Positions 13,027 to 25,509 are shown, counted from the first letter of the stretch. The stretch: DNA of 64,000 nucleotides from Symsagittifera roscoffensis (GCF_963678635.1 NC_087066.1:28649301-28713300); one strand, 5' to 3'. A program made the numbers and translations. Notes: generated from the letters alone by a model not told the origin.

Positions 13027-13525
13027 CAAGACTGCTCGTATCAAGGCGAAGAGCTGAATGTTCCGACTGAATCTTAAGATTTATGGAGTAGTGTTCATTT
13101 TAAGGAAATGGGTGACCTTTGAAAAAATGAAAAAACAATCAAGTATTTTCGTAAGTTTTTTTTAAATCATCACCCACACTCTATTTAATGTGAAAAATTG
13201 ATATATTTCGCATCACCGAATTATTAAACAGACTAAAAAATCTATCAACTCAAATTGAAGCGATGTCTAAAACAATTTAAATATACGCTTATGCATTAAT
13301 AGCACAAAGTATATTGCGCGTTATTGGTCCCAAATTGGGAAATTTTTAAACCCTCATAACTCTACAAAAAATACAGGTAAAAAACATAAATTTTTGAAAT
13401 ATTGAGCTCAGGACAATAATTTTTTTTCGAATGAGTTTGAAAAAATCCGTCAAAAATTGCTAGCTAAAAAATCGAAATTTTTCTGGAGGAAAAAAACCGC
13501 CCGAGCCTAAATAATCCATCATTAT
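13027..13525 (-). mobile_element. Helentron/HINE-like element, diverged copy
   Basis: The left end CAAGACTGCTCGTATCA is followed by a damaged hairpin and TGTTCCGACTG, as in the other family members. Internal landmarks such as the CCCAAATTGG block and the GTCAAAAATTGCTAG block follow in the usual order. The far terminus (around 13525) has diverged and no longer reads AGTCGGAACA. It is the most degraded near-full copy. Confidence 0.65.
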
Positions 13526-13539
13526 TTGTTCAACTATGA

Positions 13540-15830
13540 TTGGAATATTTGAGGAATTTTTAACTTAAATTTATTATGGCATACAAAACTCCCTAAAAAG
13601 CACTTTAAGATTGGTTGAAAGAAAATTGATGCCGAAAAACAGGATGAACTTCCGCTCAAGTTACATATGGGAGGGGGGAGGCTCACCCCCTTTAAACCGC
13701 TACAGCTTAGGCCAAATATATTTGAGTGCTTTTGATCATGATTCCAAGACATCAAGAACAGTTTCTTTTTTGTGATGCTTACAAAGTGTGTGATAAATTG
13801 TTGGACTCATTTTTGCCCACAAATTTGGGGACAGTCAACTTTTTTGGTCTCCCTTTTCTGTCAGTGATTTGTCTCCTCTTAATAGTTTTTGTAAGTTTTG
13901 AAAAGATGCTTTTGACGCCAATAGTTAATAAATTTGAGGAGTGAGCGAGAGCCGCAAAGAGTCAGAAAGATCGTTTCGGCCTAGTTTTTTAATCCGTCTC
14001 TGAATCGAGGAACAATAAATCAAAACTAGGCTTTTTAAAAAACCTACGATTCAATTGAAGGTGAAAACTTATCTCAATTTTGAGAATCTAAATTATGAGA
14101 ATATTTAAAGGAAGTCCGATCGAAGTTTTGACTTTTCTATAAAACATTTCAATTAACTCTCAACGGTTGCCAATTTAGATTGTAGAAAAAGTTTTATAGC
14201 ACGTTATATGCTCGAGTAATTCCTTTTTCGGCCAATTTAAGTTTGTTTTGCAATTTAGCTATGATTTTGTTCTCTTGTTTTTTCGATACTTTAATTCCTG
14301 CAAATATTTTGTCCCAATGGTCTTTGTTCGATGAAATTAAGGAATACTTTTTCTGAGTTTTTTGTTCTGTCCAATTTTACAAAATTTGACTGCATATGGA
14401 TATCGATCCGGAAACGAACGTATTGCTAACCGAGCATGCTTGCCACTACCCTAATCTCGGTTGATAGTGCTCCATTAAAGTTAATAATTTCAATGCGCGA
14501 ATGAAGGTGAAATATCCCGCGCTTCCAGTTGTTCCAAACTGAGTTGAAGCAAATTCATTGGTCATTTTAACTAGAATCAAATTTAAGCATTTTAGTAAGA
14601 ATTCACCAAGAAAATTGTTAAGCAATTCTTTGACGCTAGGTTTTGATTGAATGTTTTTAGCCTGTTATAATGCAATTCACGAAATTAAATTATAATCTTT
14701 GAAAAAACTGTTCAATGCAATACAGCTGATAATTCTCAAAACGTTAAACTTTGGTTTCTTTGTTTTCGTTTGTACACTGTTTACATACTGCAGAAAATTT
14801 TACTCGATTATTCCAATCACCTCATGGAGTGGAACTACATTTGTTCAAAGCAACCGCAAGTATTTGAAGAAAAGCTGATAAAGAGTAAGTGTGGTGCTCT
14901 ATAATAGCCTTGTGTATCGGCTTCATAAAATTTTTCCCAAAGAGTTCTTTCAAATTACAAAATGGTGCTCCGAACTTTGATTTCAAACATCCATTGTGAT
15001 TCTAAACAATGTTGAAGTTACTCTTGTATATTTTTGGCTAGCTTAAATGGGAAAAAAACGTTCCCCTAAAAAGCAGCAATTTTTTCTATATAAATTTACA
15101 GCACGGAAAAAATTTATGATTTTCAAATAATCATGCAAACTAGATTGAAACAAAACAGATAACATCAAGAAATTAGATTACACTGGTTACAATCATAATA
15201 AGAACAAACTAAACACAAAAAATTATATTTTTTCCATGAAAGTTTTTTAATGATTAGAATTGGCTGTATTCAGTTGATCAATTTTCTAAAAGTAAATCGT
15301 TTCCCTGAAATAAATAAAAAGTAATTTTTTTTTCGTTTGTACGTTTCAATTTTAAAGAAGCAAAATTTTGAAGTCGGTTTTTCAAAGTTTACCTGTGGAA
15401 GGGGTGAGATGATTTTAAGTTGGTGTACGTTGTCAGCAGCGTACTCTGACAAGATTTTGATTGTTTTCATAAATGAAGGCTTTTTATTTTGTTTTGGACA
15501 AAAAAAGAAACAACGATAAACGTATAAATTGCTTCCTTCCACACTGATTTGGGATATTGAAGAGCAGAAAAGCTTAAATTCAACCTTTATGACCGGAGTC
15601 GGATCTCAATAATTTTTTTATTCAAGAATTAAAATATGGGCTTTTCACTAGACTCATCATACACAAAATTGATTGACAGAATTGAATTGTGCTCTGACAA
15701 AAACGCGGTCTGATGAAAAGATGGACTGGTAAAAATTTTAGTCTCATTTATGCGACAAGCAAAGCACTGAAAACTAATCTATCTAACTTGCAGCCATCAA
15801 ATTCAGCTTAATTTTTAGTAGATTGATAGT
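13540..15830. other. AT-rich intergenic region
   Basis: I see no supported gene. A short tRNA-like patch lies on the minus strand near 14397-14458 (see findings). The rest is low-complexity AT-rich sequence. Confidence 0.35.
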
Positions 15831-15837
15831 TACTAGG

Positions 15838-16124
15838 AGCCCGGGTTGACCTCCATAGACCAAAAGTGCTAATCATACAATTCCATAAACTAAGTCTATG
15901 AAAAAATACTAATCAAACAAATTTCATACATTTTGCTAAAATGGTGTCATCGAATTTTTGGTTTGTGGAAAAATGCTAGTCATACAATTTCCATATCTGG
16001 AAAAATACTAATCATAGACCTTTCATGCAATTTTCTGTACGCATGTAATTGTATGGAAAGTGTATGACTAGCATTTTTCCATATATGGAAATTGTATGAC
16101 TAGCATTTTTGGTCATTCGGGAGT
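15838..16124. mobile_element. TIR element with internal TCATACAATTTCCATA palindromes
   Basis: The left end reads CCCGGGTTGACC followed by AATCATACAATTCCATA. The right end is the reverse complement of CCCGAATGACCAAAAATGC followed by AGTCATACAATTTCCATA. The interior consists largely of repeated, inverted versions of the same motif. Related sequence occurs at about 22950-23850 and 30800-31690, which makes it a dispersed non-autonomous family. Confidence 0.6.
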
Positions 16125-16439
16125 AGTCCTTAAATTATCCGTATTATTTTTCATCGATTTCAATAATGTTTCCAAAGCAACGAAAAGCTTGCGTACGGTT
16201 CTTAGGAGGCGTATAATGTTAATCAGCTTGGACATAAAATATAAGCGCGGGTTGATATGTTTAATTTGATGAAATATTATCTGATATTCACTCTGTGTCG
16301 ACGATCTTTTTTTTTAGGTTGATGTTCAGCCGATGCTGGCGAGGCTCTCCTTAGCGACTGTAATCTAGTATCAGTTCGACTCTCGACTTCCATTTGCTCA
16401 TGGTAGAAGGATTATATCGCGCAGCCTATCCAAAAGTGG

Positions 16440-16930
16440 GTCAAGGCATTTCTGAAGTGCGCTTTGCACATCATCATGTGGTACGTACATCAGACAGAAT
16501 GCCAGTTTTTTGAAGTCGGTTTCATTTGAAGCCCACAAACATTGTTTTTCTCGTTGTATACATTTAATGAAAGTGGGATTTATCTTTTTCTAAAGTTTAT
16601 TATGAAGGTCTTTGCAGTCTGATAGTGTATTTTTGAAACGCTTTTTTTTGAAAAGACGAAAAAGTGTCTTCGTATTTGCAGCGAACATCCTCTACAATGA
16701 GTCAGATAGATAACTTTTATTTTATAACGAATTCATAATAGACGAGAAAATCAATCGATTTATCTGCGAGATTGCTCTGTGCCTAACCAAGCACCTCTTC
16801 TTTGGGCATGAGTTCCTTATAAGTTCCCATACTTTTCAGCTCGTTTTCGTTCAGAAGTTGAAACTCGACTTCGCCCGCTCCTCGGAAAAACTCGTAGCTC
16901 ACCTCTAAATTCAATGGAAGGTTGTTTGAT
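16440..16930 (-). pseudogene. Broken relative of the ZU5 gene's last exon
   Basis: Translated minus-strand pieces match the terminal exon of the gene at 26309-35948 in the same order: a GAGEVEFQLLNENELKSM segment, a SIDFLVYYEFV segment, VEDVRCKYED, and FKKLAFCLMYVPHDDVQSA. The frame is interrupted by stops (for example after YYEFVIK) and by frameshifts, and the C-terminal end is missing. It is a diverged paralogue reduced to a pseudogene, or possibly several exons of a paralogue whose boundaries I cannot see. It lies about 10 kb from the intact exon, in the same orientation. Confidence 0.6.
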
Positions 16931-17129
16931 GTTTTAAAAAAAAAGAACATAAAGCAAAATCAGATAATGACTCAGATGAGTAATCAGAACTTTACCTAAC
17001 CTATGTAAACAATCTGCTACAATATCTATTCTAAAATTGTGAAGTTTATTTCAACAATACGATGATTTAAAACGTCATTGGATTATACCCTCATGAAGAA
17101 CAAATATCAAACGATTTTAACTCGTCGGC

Positions 17130-17985
17130 AGTGAGTAATAAAAAAGTACTTGCTTGTCATGAATACAGTTTTGAAAAGTTTCCGGAAGCATTTGATAAGT
17201 ATCCCTTCACTGATAGAGCAAACTCTTTTGAGTTCGGATAACTTTTTCACTCTATGGGAGGCTTGTGTTGATTTGTTTACTGGTGGAAAATTGTTACTAA
17301 CAAAAAAGAAAATTCGATTTGAAATAAATTTGAGCTAGACTTACTTTTTACATGCTGTCTAATAATCAAATGTAGGTCTGAAAAAAATTGATGTTCGCTA
17401 ATTACTCAAAATATTTTAGTAGTTGAATCTAATTATCACTATTTTCAATAGAATCTGGAAAGAAAACCTGCTCATTACAGTTAAATGGAAACTATAGCAA
17501 GAACCTTTATCATTCCATCTCGTCAAAATCAGTTTGCTCAGGAAAAAGGTTTTCAATAATGCTCAATTGAGAAGAATAGATGTTGCAACGAAAACAAATT
17601 CAGCTGCATCTTTCCATGAAATTCTTTCCAACTATCAAAAATTTCTTTTGAGAGAGCTTAGAGTTATTCGGAGTTGAAAAGCCATTGTTTCATTAGATAC
17701 AATTTCTTCTTGTCGCCCTAATGTTACAACAATTAAAGAAATGCAGTATAACATAAATTTTTCAGCTCGTCCTTTAGAAGATTTTCAAAATCATCTTTTT
17801 CTTGTTTTTGAATTGATTTTTTACAGGATGCAGCTGAAAAGTTGCATTATCCAGAATTTAGTTGAGAAAACTTGAGTTTAGAAAATTTTTCTAACTTCCC
17901 TTGGAGCAAGAAACAAAATTTATAGTATTGGTGAAAGACTATAAAACGTTCAAAATACAAATTCGGATCAATCGCATAGAAAAGT
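17130..17985 (+). pseudogene. Maverick/Polinton relic: F54H12.2-like capsid-type protein (fragment)
   Basis: Plus-strand pieces match the C-terminal half of the F54H12.2-like protein family carried by Maverick/Polinton elements, which I take to be a structural (capsid) protein. A segment at about 17150-17335 has FEKFPEAFDKYPFTDRA and VDLFTGGKLLL. It is followed after a gap by TFIIPSRQNQFAQEK at about 17500-17560, then NNAQLRRIDVATKTNSA, and then QDAAEKLHYPEFS and SIGERL near 17830-17940. The reading frame is shifted several times and holds in-frame stops, so it cannot be expressed as such. The next gene is an adenain-like protease fragment, the kind of neighbour expected in these elements. 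Family assignment rests on recalled motifs, not on a search. Confidence 0.55.
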
Positions 17986-18356
17986 TTAATTTTGTTTGAG
18001 CTTTTAGATTCCTATTAAAATATTGTAACTTTTTGGGACATTTCGTCGTTATTGTCTCTGTACCATCTGTTTTTTTTTGTTCAGACCTAAATCTCCAGGA
18101 AAATGGACAATGAATGCAGTTTAATGGAAAACTCGGGAAACTTTTACGAGATGGACTGTAAAACAGTGTTCAATAACTTTTGTCCAGTAGATAAAACTTG
18201 TGTATGGGGCTTTGTTGACTCAGTACCTTAATGCATGTAAGTCATCAATTTTACTTTTTTATACCAATTTCACTATCAAACCAAAAATTTCTTTGTTTTT
18301 AGATGTAAATCAGCTATAAGTTGCAAAGATAGATAATTTTTCACTTCTGCAAGTTA

Positions 18357-18741
18357 TCGAACGAATTTCAGAGCTCAGTTTAAAATATATGGGAGCTTAT
18401 CCAGTTAATAAAAATCCTCATTTAACAAAACATTCTTTTGCAATCGTTAACTCAGCCCCAAGCAATGATAGAGGAGAACACATGATTGCTCAATTTGATA
18501 AAACTTACTATTTTTCTGATTCATCGGGTACCAAGAGATCCACTTACTCCTTTTTGTCAAAAACATATCGACAAATGGTTCCCCGGGAGCTACAAAAAAA
18601 CTGGGGATAACAAAACTGGATAAGCTCCCATATATTTTACTGAATAAATAGCTGGATAAAGCTCCAGCGAAAGCTCCAGATATTCAAATAGCTGGATAAG
18701 CTCCCATATATTTGAAACTGAGCTCTGGAATTCTTTCGAAC
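18357..18741. repeat. Inverted duplication enclosing a protease fragment
   Basis: About 50 bp at 18357-18408 (containing CAGAGCTCAGTTT, then ATATATGGGAGCTTATCCAG) recurs inverted at about 18688-18741. A partial third inverted copy lies at about 18612-18650. The arms begin upstream of, and run into, the first codons of the protease-like frame. Confidence 0.75.
18389..18610 (+). pseudogene. Maverick/Polinton relic: adenain-like cysteine protease fragment
   Basis: The open segment has 73 codons and starts MGAYPVNKNP. It matches the N-terminal half of adenovirus-type (C5/ULP1-fold) proteases as found in Maverick/Polinton elements: the FAIVNSAPSN block, RGEH with the catalytic histidine, and YYFSDSSG with the acidic residue after a beta strand. 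The tryptophan that usually follows the catalytic His is missing and the C-terminal half with the catalytic cysteine is absent, because the frame ends at 18610. It follows a capsid-type relic in the same orientation, as in intact elements. It is not functional as it stands. Confidence 0.55.
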
Positions 18742-20331
18742 TATAAAAAACTACAAATTCCCTGAGTGAAAAAACCTTAATCTTCTAATGGGCTGGCTAA
18801 GATAGATCGTTTTGAGTTTACCCTGATGTCAACCTAATCGACTGTTCGAAAATTGAAAATTTGATAACAGTCTCTTTTTCAAAAAGGAACAGTCTTTTAT
18901 GTATCAAGCAGACGCGCTTGAGAACACGAAGATTCCAGGATCGATTCTTACTCAAATACTTAGTTAGAAAGTAGTCTGACTAAAAGAAGCCGCCTTAATT
19001 ATTGTATTATTTTCTTGATTTAAAAAAAAAAATTTCCGACACAAAAAGATACGTTTTAGCTATTGAGCACGCTTTTTTTATGGTAAAAATTTTTACTCAA
19101 GATGACTCATTGCAAAAATTTGAAAATTTTTTATCAGAATTTAGTCGACATCAATTTCCAGCTTCCTGTGAGATGTTTTGTTTTTTGTTTATTATGTTCC
19201 ATTTCCTGCAAAACCTACCAACTTTTTTTGAATTCGGTCAAATATCCCCAAACTGGTTAATCAATTTGAACCAATGTTTTTCAAAATCTATTAGAAATAG
19301 AATACGGTGGCTCAATCAAAGTCATCAGTTTTTTTTATTTTTAAATGCTCTAGGATCAAATATGTGGTGTCCGGCAAAAAAAGAAGGGAGCTGATAACAT
19401 CACAACCATTTTCGATAAGAATTTAGGACCACGCTACACACAATTCTCCACTACAAGGCTTTCTTTTTTTGTTTTCTTTGTGAGCAATTTTGGTTTTTAG
19501 CAATCCCCTGTCTAAATGCTTAAACTTTTAAAGTGGAAACAAACTTTTCTTTTGTCCCCATATGATGTCACTGGGATGTACCATCTACCGACAGTTTTGT
19601 TCTCTGCCTGCTCATATTGAATTCACTGCTCATAAAACGTTCATTTGTCATACTCTCCTAAATAAAAAAAATTTACTTTGATCATTTTTACCTACCTAAG
19701 AGCATTTGACGAAGAACATATTGAGCCGGGCTGTTTTGTAATTATGGCGATGGTGTCCACTGATAATTTTGGTTGCCAGCCTGTGTAAGCCACTGCTCAG
19801 TGAGTTTTTACTCTTTGCATTTTTTAAGTTCTGTTGTTAATCGAACGTAATTACACGTTTTTTCACTGTCGTAGAGCCAAGAAGATCATTAGCGCTCTAG
19901 ACAGCTGTCGTCGAATTCTGGGTGCACTATACTGCTATCGTCAAATGCTTCATACCACCTTAAAAGAGGGATTTCAAACCGCTTGGTTTGATGTTCCTGT
20001 TCCTCGGCTCTAAGAAATTTGCTTAAAAATTACACGGACTAATCAATTTCAATTTTCAAAGAACGAACTCCTCCTCATTTCTATTTTATTTTGGCGCCAA
20101 AAGCAATTATAGAAAATTTTTTGGGTCAGTAAGCCAATAATCGATATCTCCATATAGTACCGAGAGGGGAACCATTGAGTCGGCAGGGGCCAAGTCCCTG
20201 AGATAAAAGCCAAAGCCAGACCAACTTTTTGAATTATTGAGTGAGCACATTTATGCAGTCATAAGATACTCACAGGGATCGACTCACGGGCCCTAGGGCC
20301 CCTCGAGGAGACGTCCCATAACTTAATTTAA

Positions 20332-20848
20332 CAAGACTGCTCGTATCAGGGCGAAATCCTGAATGTTCCGACTGCCTTTTAAGGTTTATGGAGCAGTAAT
20401 AACAAACAAAAAAAACGTAAATAAAATAAAACGAAAAGTTTTATTTTTCTAAAATTTGATTTTTTTTGAAAATCTTCCCCCCACACGCCATATAAAGTAC
20501 AAAAGGATAAATTTCGTTCTTTGTAACAAATCAAATATTGCAAGTAAGCTTCTGTCAACCAATTTGGAATGATTTCTAAGGCGGATTAAATCTCCGCTTA
20601 CGCGTTAATAGCGCGAAATATATCGCTCGTTAATTGTCCCAAATTGGCCAAATCGACCCAAATGGCAATCTTTAAACCCCCATAACTTTACGAAAAATTA
20701 TCACATGTAAAATATCTTTTCAAATTTGAGCTCAGGACAACAAAACCTTTCGAATGATATTTAAAAAAACCAATCAAAAATGGCTAGTTAAAAAGTCGAA
20801 ATTTGTCTGAAAAAAAAACCAACCTTAGACGTGTCGAAAGTCGGAACA
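20332..20848 (-). mobile_element. Helentron/HINE-like element copy
   Basis: The element lies on the minus strand. Its 3' end is at the left (CAAGACTGCTCGTATCAGGG, then a hairpin CAGGGCGAAATCCTG with a damaged arm, then TGTTCCGACTGCC). Its 5' end is at the right (GTCGAAAGTCGGAACA). It is flanked by T on both element ends when read in its own orientation. There is no coding capacity. Confidence 0.75.
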
Positions 20849-20888
20849 ATAAGCTTAATCTACTTAAAAATTCATCCCCCATTCTTGA

Positions 20889-21003
20889 AAGTCGTTATGT
20901 ATAAACTATTACGTTTTGCACTCACAGGATAATCGAGTTATACTGAGAGACTCGGGTTATACTGTGAATGCAAAATGTAACAAAATTATATATAAGGACT
21001 TTC
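20889..21003. mobile_element. Short hairpin (palindromic) element
   Basis: A stretch of about 115 bp has arms of about 42 bp that are near-perfect reverse complements, beginning GAAAGTCGTTATGTATAAAC and ending with GGACTTTC. A small inner palindrome ATAATCGAGTTATAC/GTTATAC forms the loop. It lies exactly between two HINE-like copies. Confidence 0.6.
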
Positions 21004-21046
21004 ACGGCGAAACAGTTTCTAAGAGAAAAAAAAAACCAAAAAAGTA

Positions 21047-21584
21047 CAAGACTGCTCGTATCAGGGCGAAGCCCTGAATGTCCCGACTGCTTTTTAAGGT
21101 TTATGGAGCAGCAGTAATAACAAAAAAAATTAAATGAAATAAAATAAAATGATTTTTTTTTAAAATTTGAAGTTTTTTATGAAAATCATCCCCCGACACC
21201 CCATATAAAGTACAAAAAGAGAGATTTCGTTCCTTGTAACAATTCAATTATGGCAAATAAGCTTCGTTCAACCAATTTGGAACGATTTATAAGACGGATA
21301 AATTTTCGCTTACGCGTTAATAGCTCGAATTATATCGCGCGCTAGTTGTCCCAAATTGGTCAAAATGGCCAAAATGGCAATCTTTAGATCCCTCGTACTT
21401 TTACAAAAAATAATCACAGGTGAAATAATTTTTCAAATTTAAGCTCAAAACAACAATACCTTTCGAATGATATAAATAAAATTCCGTCAAAAATGGCTAG
21501 CTAAAAAGTCGAAATTTGTCTGAAGAAAAAAAAACCCACCCCGAGCACAAATATTCCGTTACTTTTGTATCGAAAGTCGGAACA
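21047..21584 (-). mobile_element. Helentron/HINE-like element copy
   Basis: This near-intact copy has both ends: CAAGACTGCTCGTATCAGGG with hairpin CAGGGCGAAGCCCTG at the left, and TTTTGTATCGAAAGTCGGAACA at the right. It is about 538 bp long and non-coding, and lies about 200 bp from the copy at 20332-20848 in the same orientation. Confidence 0.8.
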
Positions 21585-22949
21585 AAAAGGCAATGAATAA
21601 GACAGAGCTAGCCAAAAGAGACATGATCTAATGTGGTTGAGTGCGGGATGATTGAGAATGATTTTAGCATGTATTTGGCTGTCCGTTGTGTTTGTTCTAC
21701 GCTGTGCTGCGCTATGTGAATAGGCGGAGTATCTAATGATTTAAATAAGATTTAAAAGTTTGTCCCATTTGACTAGCCCCATTTGTAAAAATAATTGAGG
21801 TTTAACTCACGACTTTTCGTTGTCATCAGTGCTAAATAATTTCGTTTCATGTTGTTCTCATTACATAAGAGACGCAGAAGCTTTTAACAAGAACAGGAGT
21901 TGCCTTTTGCTCCAAAGTTTGCCAATAACCATTTAACTGATGTCATAGTTGCAAAAAAAACAATAAATATTTTGTCTGTTTGTGTTGTGTTTGCTTATTA
22001 AAACCGGTAATTTGCTCTTTTTGCGAGATTAAACCATTTTAAATTAAATATACTTTTTTCTTAACTTTTGTGCTAATTTTTCAATATCATTTTTTAAAAA
22101 TTTTCATGTGAGTAATTTTTTTTTAACTGCGAGAAGAAAATGCGCCTAAATTTGGCTGGCTAAAATTAGCCAGCCCATCTGCATGTTCATCGAAATACGA
22201 CAAAAAATAGTTAACTAATTTTTTTTCATATTGCAACAAAAATGTATGAATAAAGCTTGTTTGCATCTGATTATAGTACTAACTGATGATTTTTTTGTTT
22301 TAGATGCCACCAATTGTGATAGGAATGAGTTTGCGGATGAAAACTACGGCACAATCGATTTCACAGCAGAACAACGTAAAAATAACGCATAAAAAACTAT
22401 TTGCTACAACAAAACGTAATTGAATAGGGCTGGTTGAAATAAGTGGCAAGGGAGACTAAATTTCAAATTTAGACTAGAAAAACTAAATTTGAAATTTCTC
22501 AACATCAGAGAACATTAGGCGACAAAGAAGATTGGTTGGTTCAAGTTTCAGGTGACAAAAGTCATTCTAAATTCTTTGTTCTGAATCTTTCGCACCAACT
22601 TCAAGACCAGAATTTATGTTCACCCAGAAGCAAGACATTCACTTAATATCTTTTATGAACCTTACCGTGTAATATTAATGCCCCATACAGTAAACAAGAG
22701 AACGTATAGTTTCTTAAACCTGTACGCAATTCATCAATTAATAAGAGTTGCATTTTGCAGCTAAAGAGTCTGCTACATGAGCAAAAACGGATTATATTAT
22801 TTTTTCCAGAAGCAAACAATAACTTTTAATTATGTAATAGCAGTCGCGTTTTTGCTTTTTCACTTAAGGTCTAGTAAACTTGAGTCGGAAAAAAGTTGTT
22901 TCAGGATGTTAATTTGATTAATGAGATCTTGTGCGGGCAACAACTTGAG

Positions 22950-23850
22950 TTGAAGTTCATACAAAAAACTCCTGTCTTACAATTTCAGTCTATGGAAAGA
23001 ATACTTGTCTTACAATTTATATAGAAAACTAATGTATGATAAACAATTATTTAATCGATATTTTTTCAGATATGAAAAAAGTAGCCAAAAAAATTTCATA
23101 CATTTTTATATATGAAAATTGTATCATAAACATTTTTTCATAGAACAACTTCAAGTTTGATTTAAAAACTGATTTCTGAACTTTTGATGGCAAACTTTCT
23201 TCTGTGCTGAAATAAACACTTCACGAAAAAAAACTATTATCAAATTAAGTTTGATATTTTGTGTCTACAAAAAAGTTCAGGTTGAGCTTTTACCCTTAAA
23301 ATTGTAAGCAAGTGTTTTTTTTTGATAAAAACTTTTGTTTTTTTTTTGTTTTCATATGGTAAGATAAAACTAAGTTTGTAAAATTCAGGCCTAATTTGTC
23401 AACCGCAAAACGTTCAAAGTAGACGCTTTCTAGGCATATACTATAAATAACGTTATTGGTATATACTTATGAGTACAAATGTCAACTTTAATTTTCACGG
23501 CTAATATCACCAACTGCAGTGTATCTTTTTTTGTTAGGTTTTTTTATTTTGGCGTTTTTGAATGAAACAAAAATTCAAAACGATTTTTGTTTGTATTTTC
23601 ATTGGTGGAAAAATGTTTGTTTTACAGTTTATAAGCATTCAAAAATTTTTTACGCAATTTTCATATATTTCTGTTTTTTATTTCCAGAATCTGGAAGAAA
23701 TGATTAGCATAAATGTTCATAGAGGGGGAAGTTGTATATTTTGCTCTTCGCATACTACTTCTTTGGTCACTGAAATTGTATGAAACTGTGTGATAGGCAA
23801 TTTTTCATAGCATTAATTTGTATGATCCGTTTTTTGTCAATTCGGGAAAA
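22950..23850. repeat. Diverged member(s) of the TCATACAATTTCCATA TIR family
   Basis: The left part (about 22950-23160) has repeated CTTACAATTT..ATAT and TATGAAAATTGTATCAT motifs. The right part (about 23780-23850) ends TTGTATGATCCGTTTTTTGTCAATTCGGG, the reverse complement of the family terminus seen at 16100. Boundaries are uncertain, and the middle may be an unrelated insertion. Confidence 0.4.
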
Positions 23851-25509
23851 AATCACGGTCGCAAATGTTTGAAAGAAGTAGCTTGATATGATATTCTAAA
23901 CAGGTGTTAGGATTTTAGACGGAAATCAAACTAGAACTCTATATGAAAATTGTAAGGTATTTTAGACCTAATGTTTTTTTTGCAAAACTAGCATTTTAGA
24001 CGAAAAGGAAAGGGCTAACAAAACAAATTGCTTTGAATAATTTTTCCCAATTACAAGATAGTATATAAAAGCATTGCATATCCTAAAATTTATTACAAAT
24101 GGTTTATAAAAAAAATAATCCGATTACCTTAAGACATTATTGAAATGCATAAGTTATACAATTGCGACATGTGACAAAATGATTCGCATTCAAGGAAGAC
24201 TGAACGAAAGTTAGTTTTCGTCAACGAAACTTATCTGCAGTCAGAAAGCATTTTTTTTAGAGGAAAACAATACAACTATGTCTAATTCCCCATGTTTGTA
24301 TATTTTTGTATCGATGTCTAAATTCATTTTTCGGTCATGTCTAATTTGCTTACCATCCAATTTCCTAGGCGCCCTTCAAACTAATTGAGCACAAAACTTG
24401 TATCAGATATGTCCTTTTTCCAAAATTGGGGGACTTTGTTTTCAGGTGCGTTTTAGTTTTTTCTTTTTTTTTTCAATGCAAAATCAGATAACACAAGCAA
24501 TTTTCGGAGTGGGTCGGCTGACATATCATTTCAAAAACTTTTCAGCCGTGATTCAAACCGTTGTTTTTTTTCAATATGGCCTAATATCGAGAAAAACAGG
24601 TTTAAAAATGTTCCAGACTATAAAATTTTTAGTTACTAACAGATTTGTACAATTAACTTTTGATTTGAAAAAAGTAGCCCATGTGAACAATCTCGCACCT
24701 AAATAGACCAAATGAACCTTCTGCCTCCTAGAATCAAAAATCAATATTGAAGCAGCTAGGCCTGCATTTACTATGCTCAAATTGATTGGATAAAAATATT
24801 ACTTTTAACTAAAAAAACAATCCACTTCCTAAAATAATTTAGGGTGGAGATGATTCTCTTGATTTGAAAAATTATTCGATGAACAAATATTTAGGGATGT
24901 ATTTTTTTGGTGTGGTAACAACATGATTGAGTCAACAATAATTGGCATTTGCACTTAAGCGTTGAGCATCAAAAAGTTTGCATTTAAACATTAAGCCTCG
25001 CAGATCATATGGTTTGAAGCTAGCTCAATTGTGACCGGCAGTTTTAAAAAATATATTTTTGTTTATTGAGAAACAGCGTGCAGTTAAAACATCGTTTTGA
25101 TTTCAAACTTGGGGCTGCTATATTTTCAAATAGTAATTTGCACTGAAGTTTGATCACTAGAAATGGTCGGAATGAAAAAATATGAAATCAATTGAATTCA
25201 AATAATTTTGTTACTGTTACATTAAACTTTTCCGCAACAATTATTCAATGTTCTTTCGAATTTGAAATTTAATAAAAAACACTTTCCTTGTCTATTTTAC
25301 CCTATGCTCTGTATCGTGTAATTACTTCTGTCAAGTGCTTCAACCATATTTTGATTGTATGATCAGACAGCTAATGTCTGAAAATTGTATGATCAGACGT
25401 GAAATTGTGAGAAAAATTCTTTTTCTTGTTCCAGTAATTGCGTCTATAATTGGTCAGTTGATAATTTGAGTTTTGGTCTACGGAGTTTTTAAAAAGCTTT
25501 TTAAATCTA

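Noticed and set aside
19002-19394. 130-codon plus-strand frame next to the Maverick relic
   Set aside because: Rich in F, L, K and N as expected from AT-rich DNA. I could not match it to a Maverick gene, and no start, repeat or homologue supports it.
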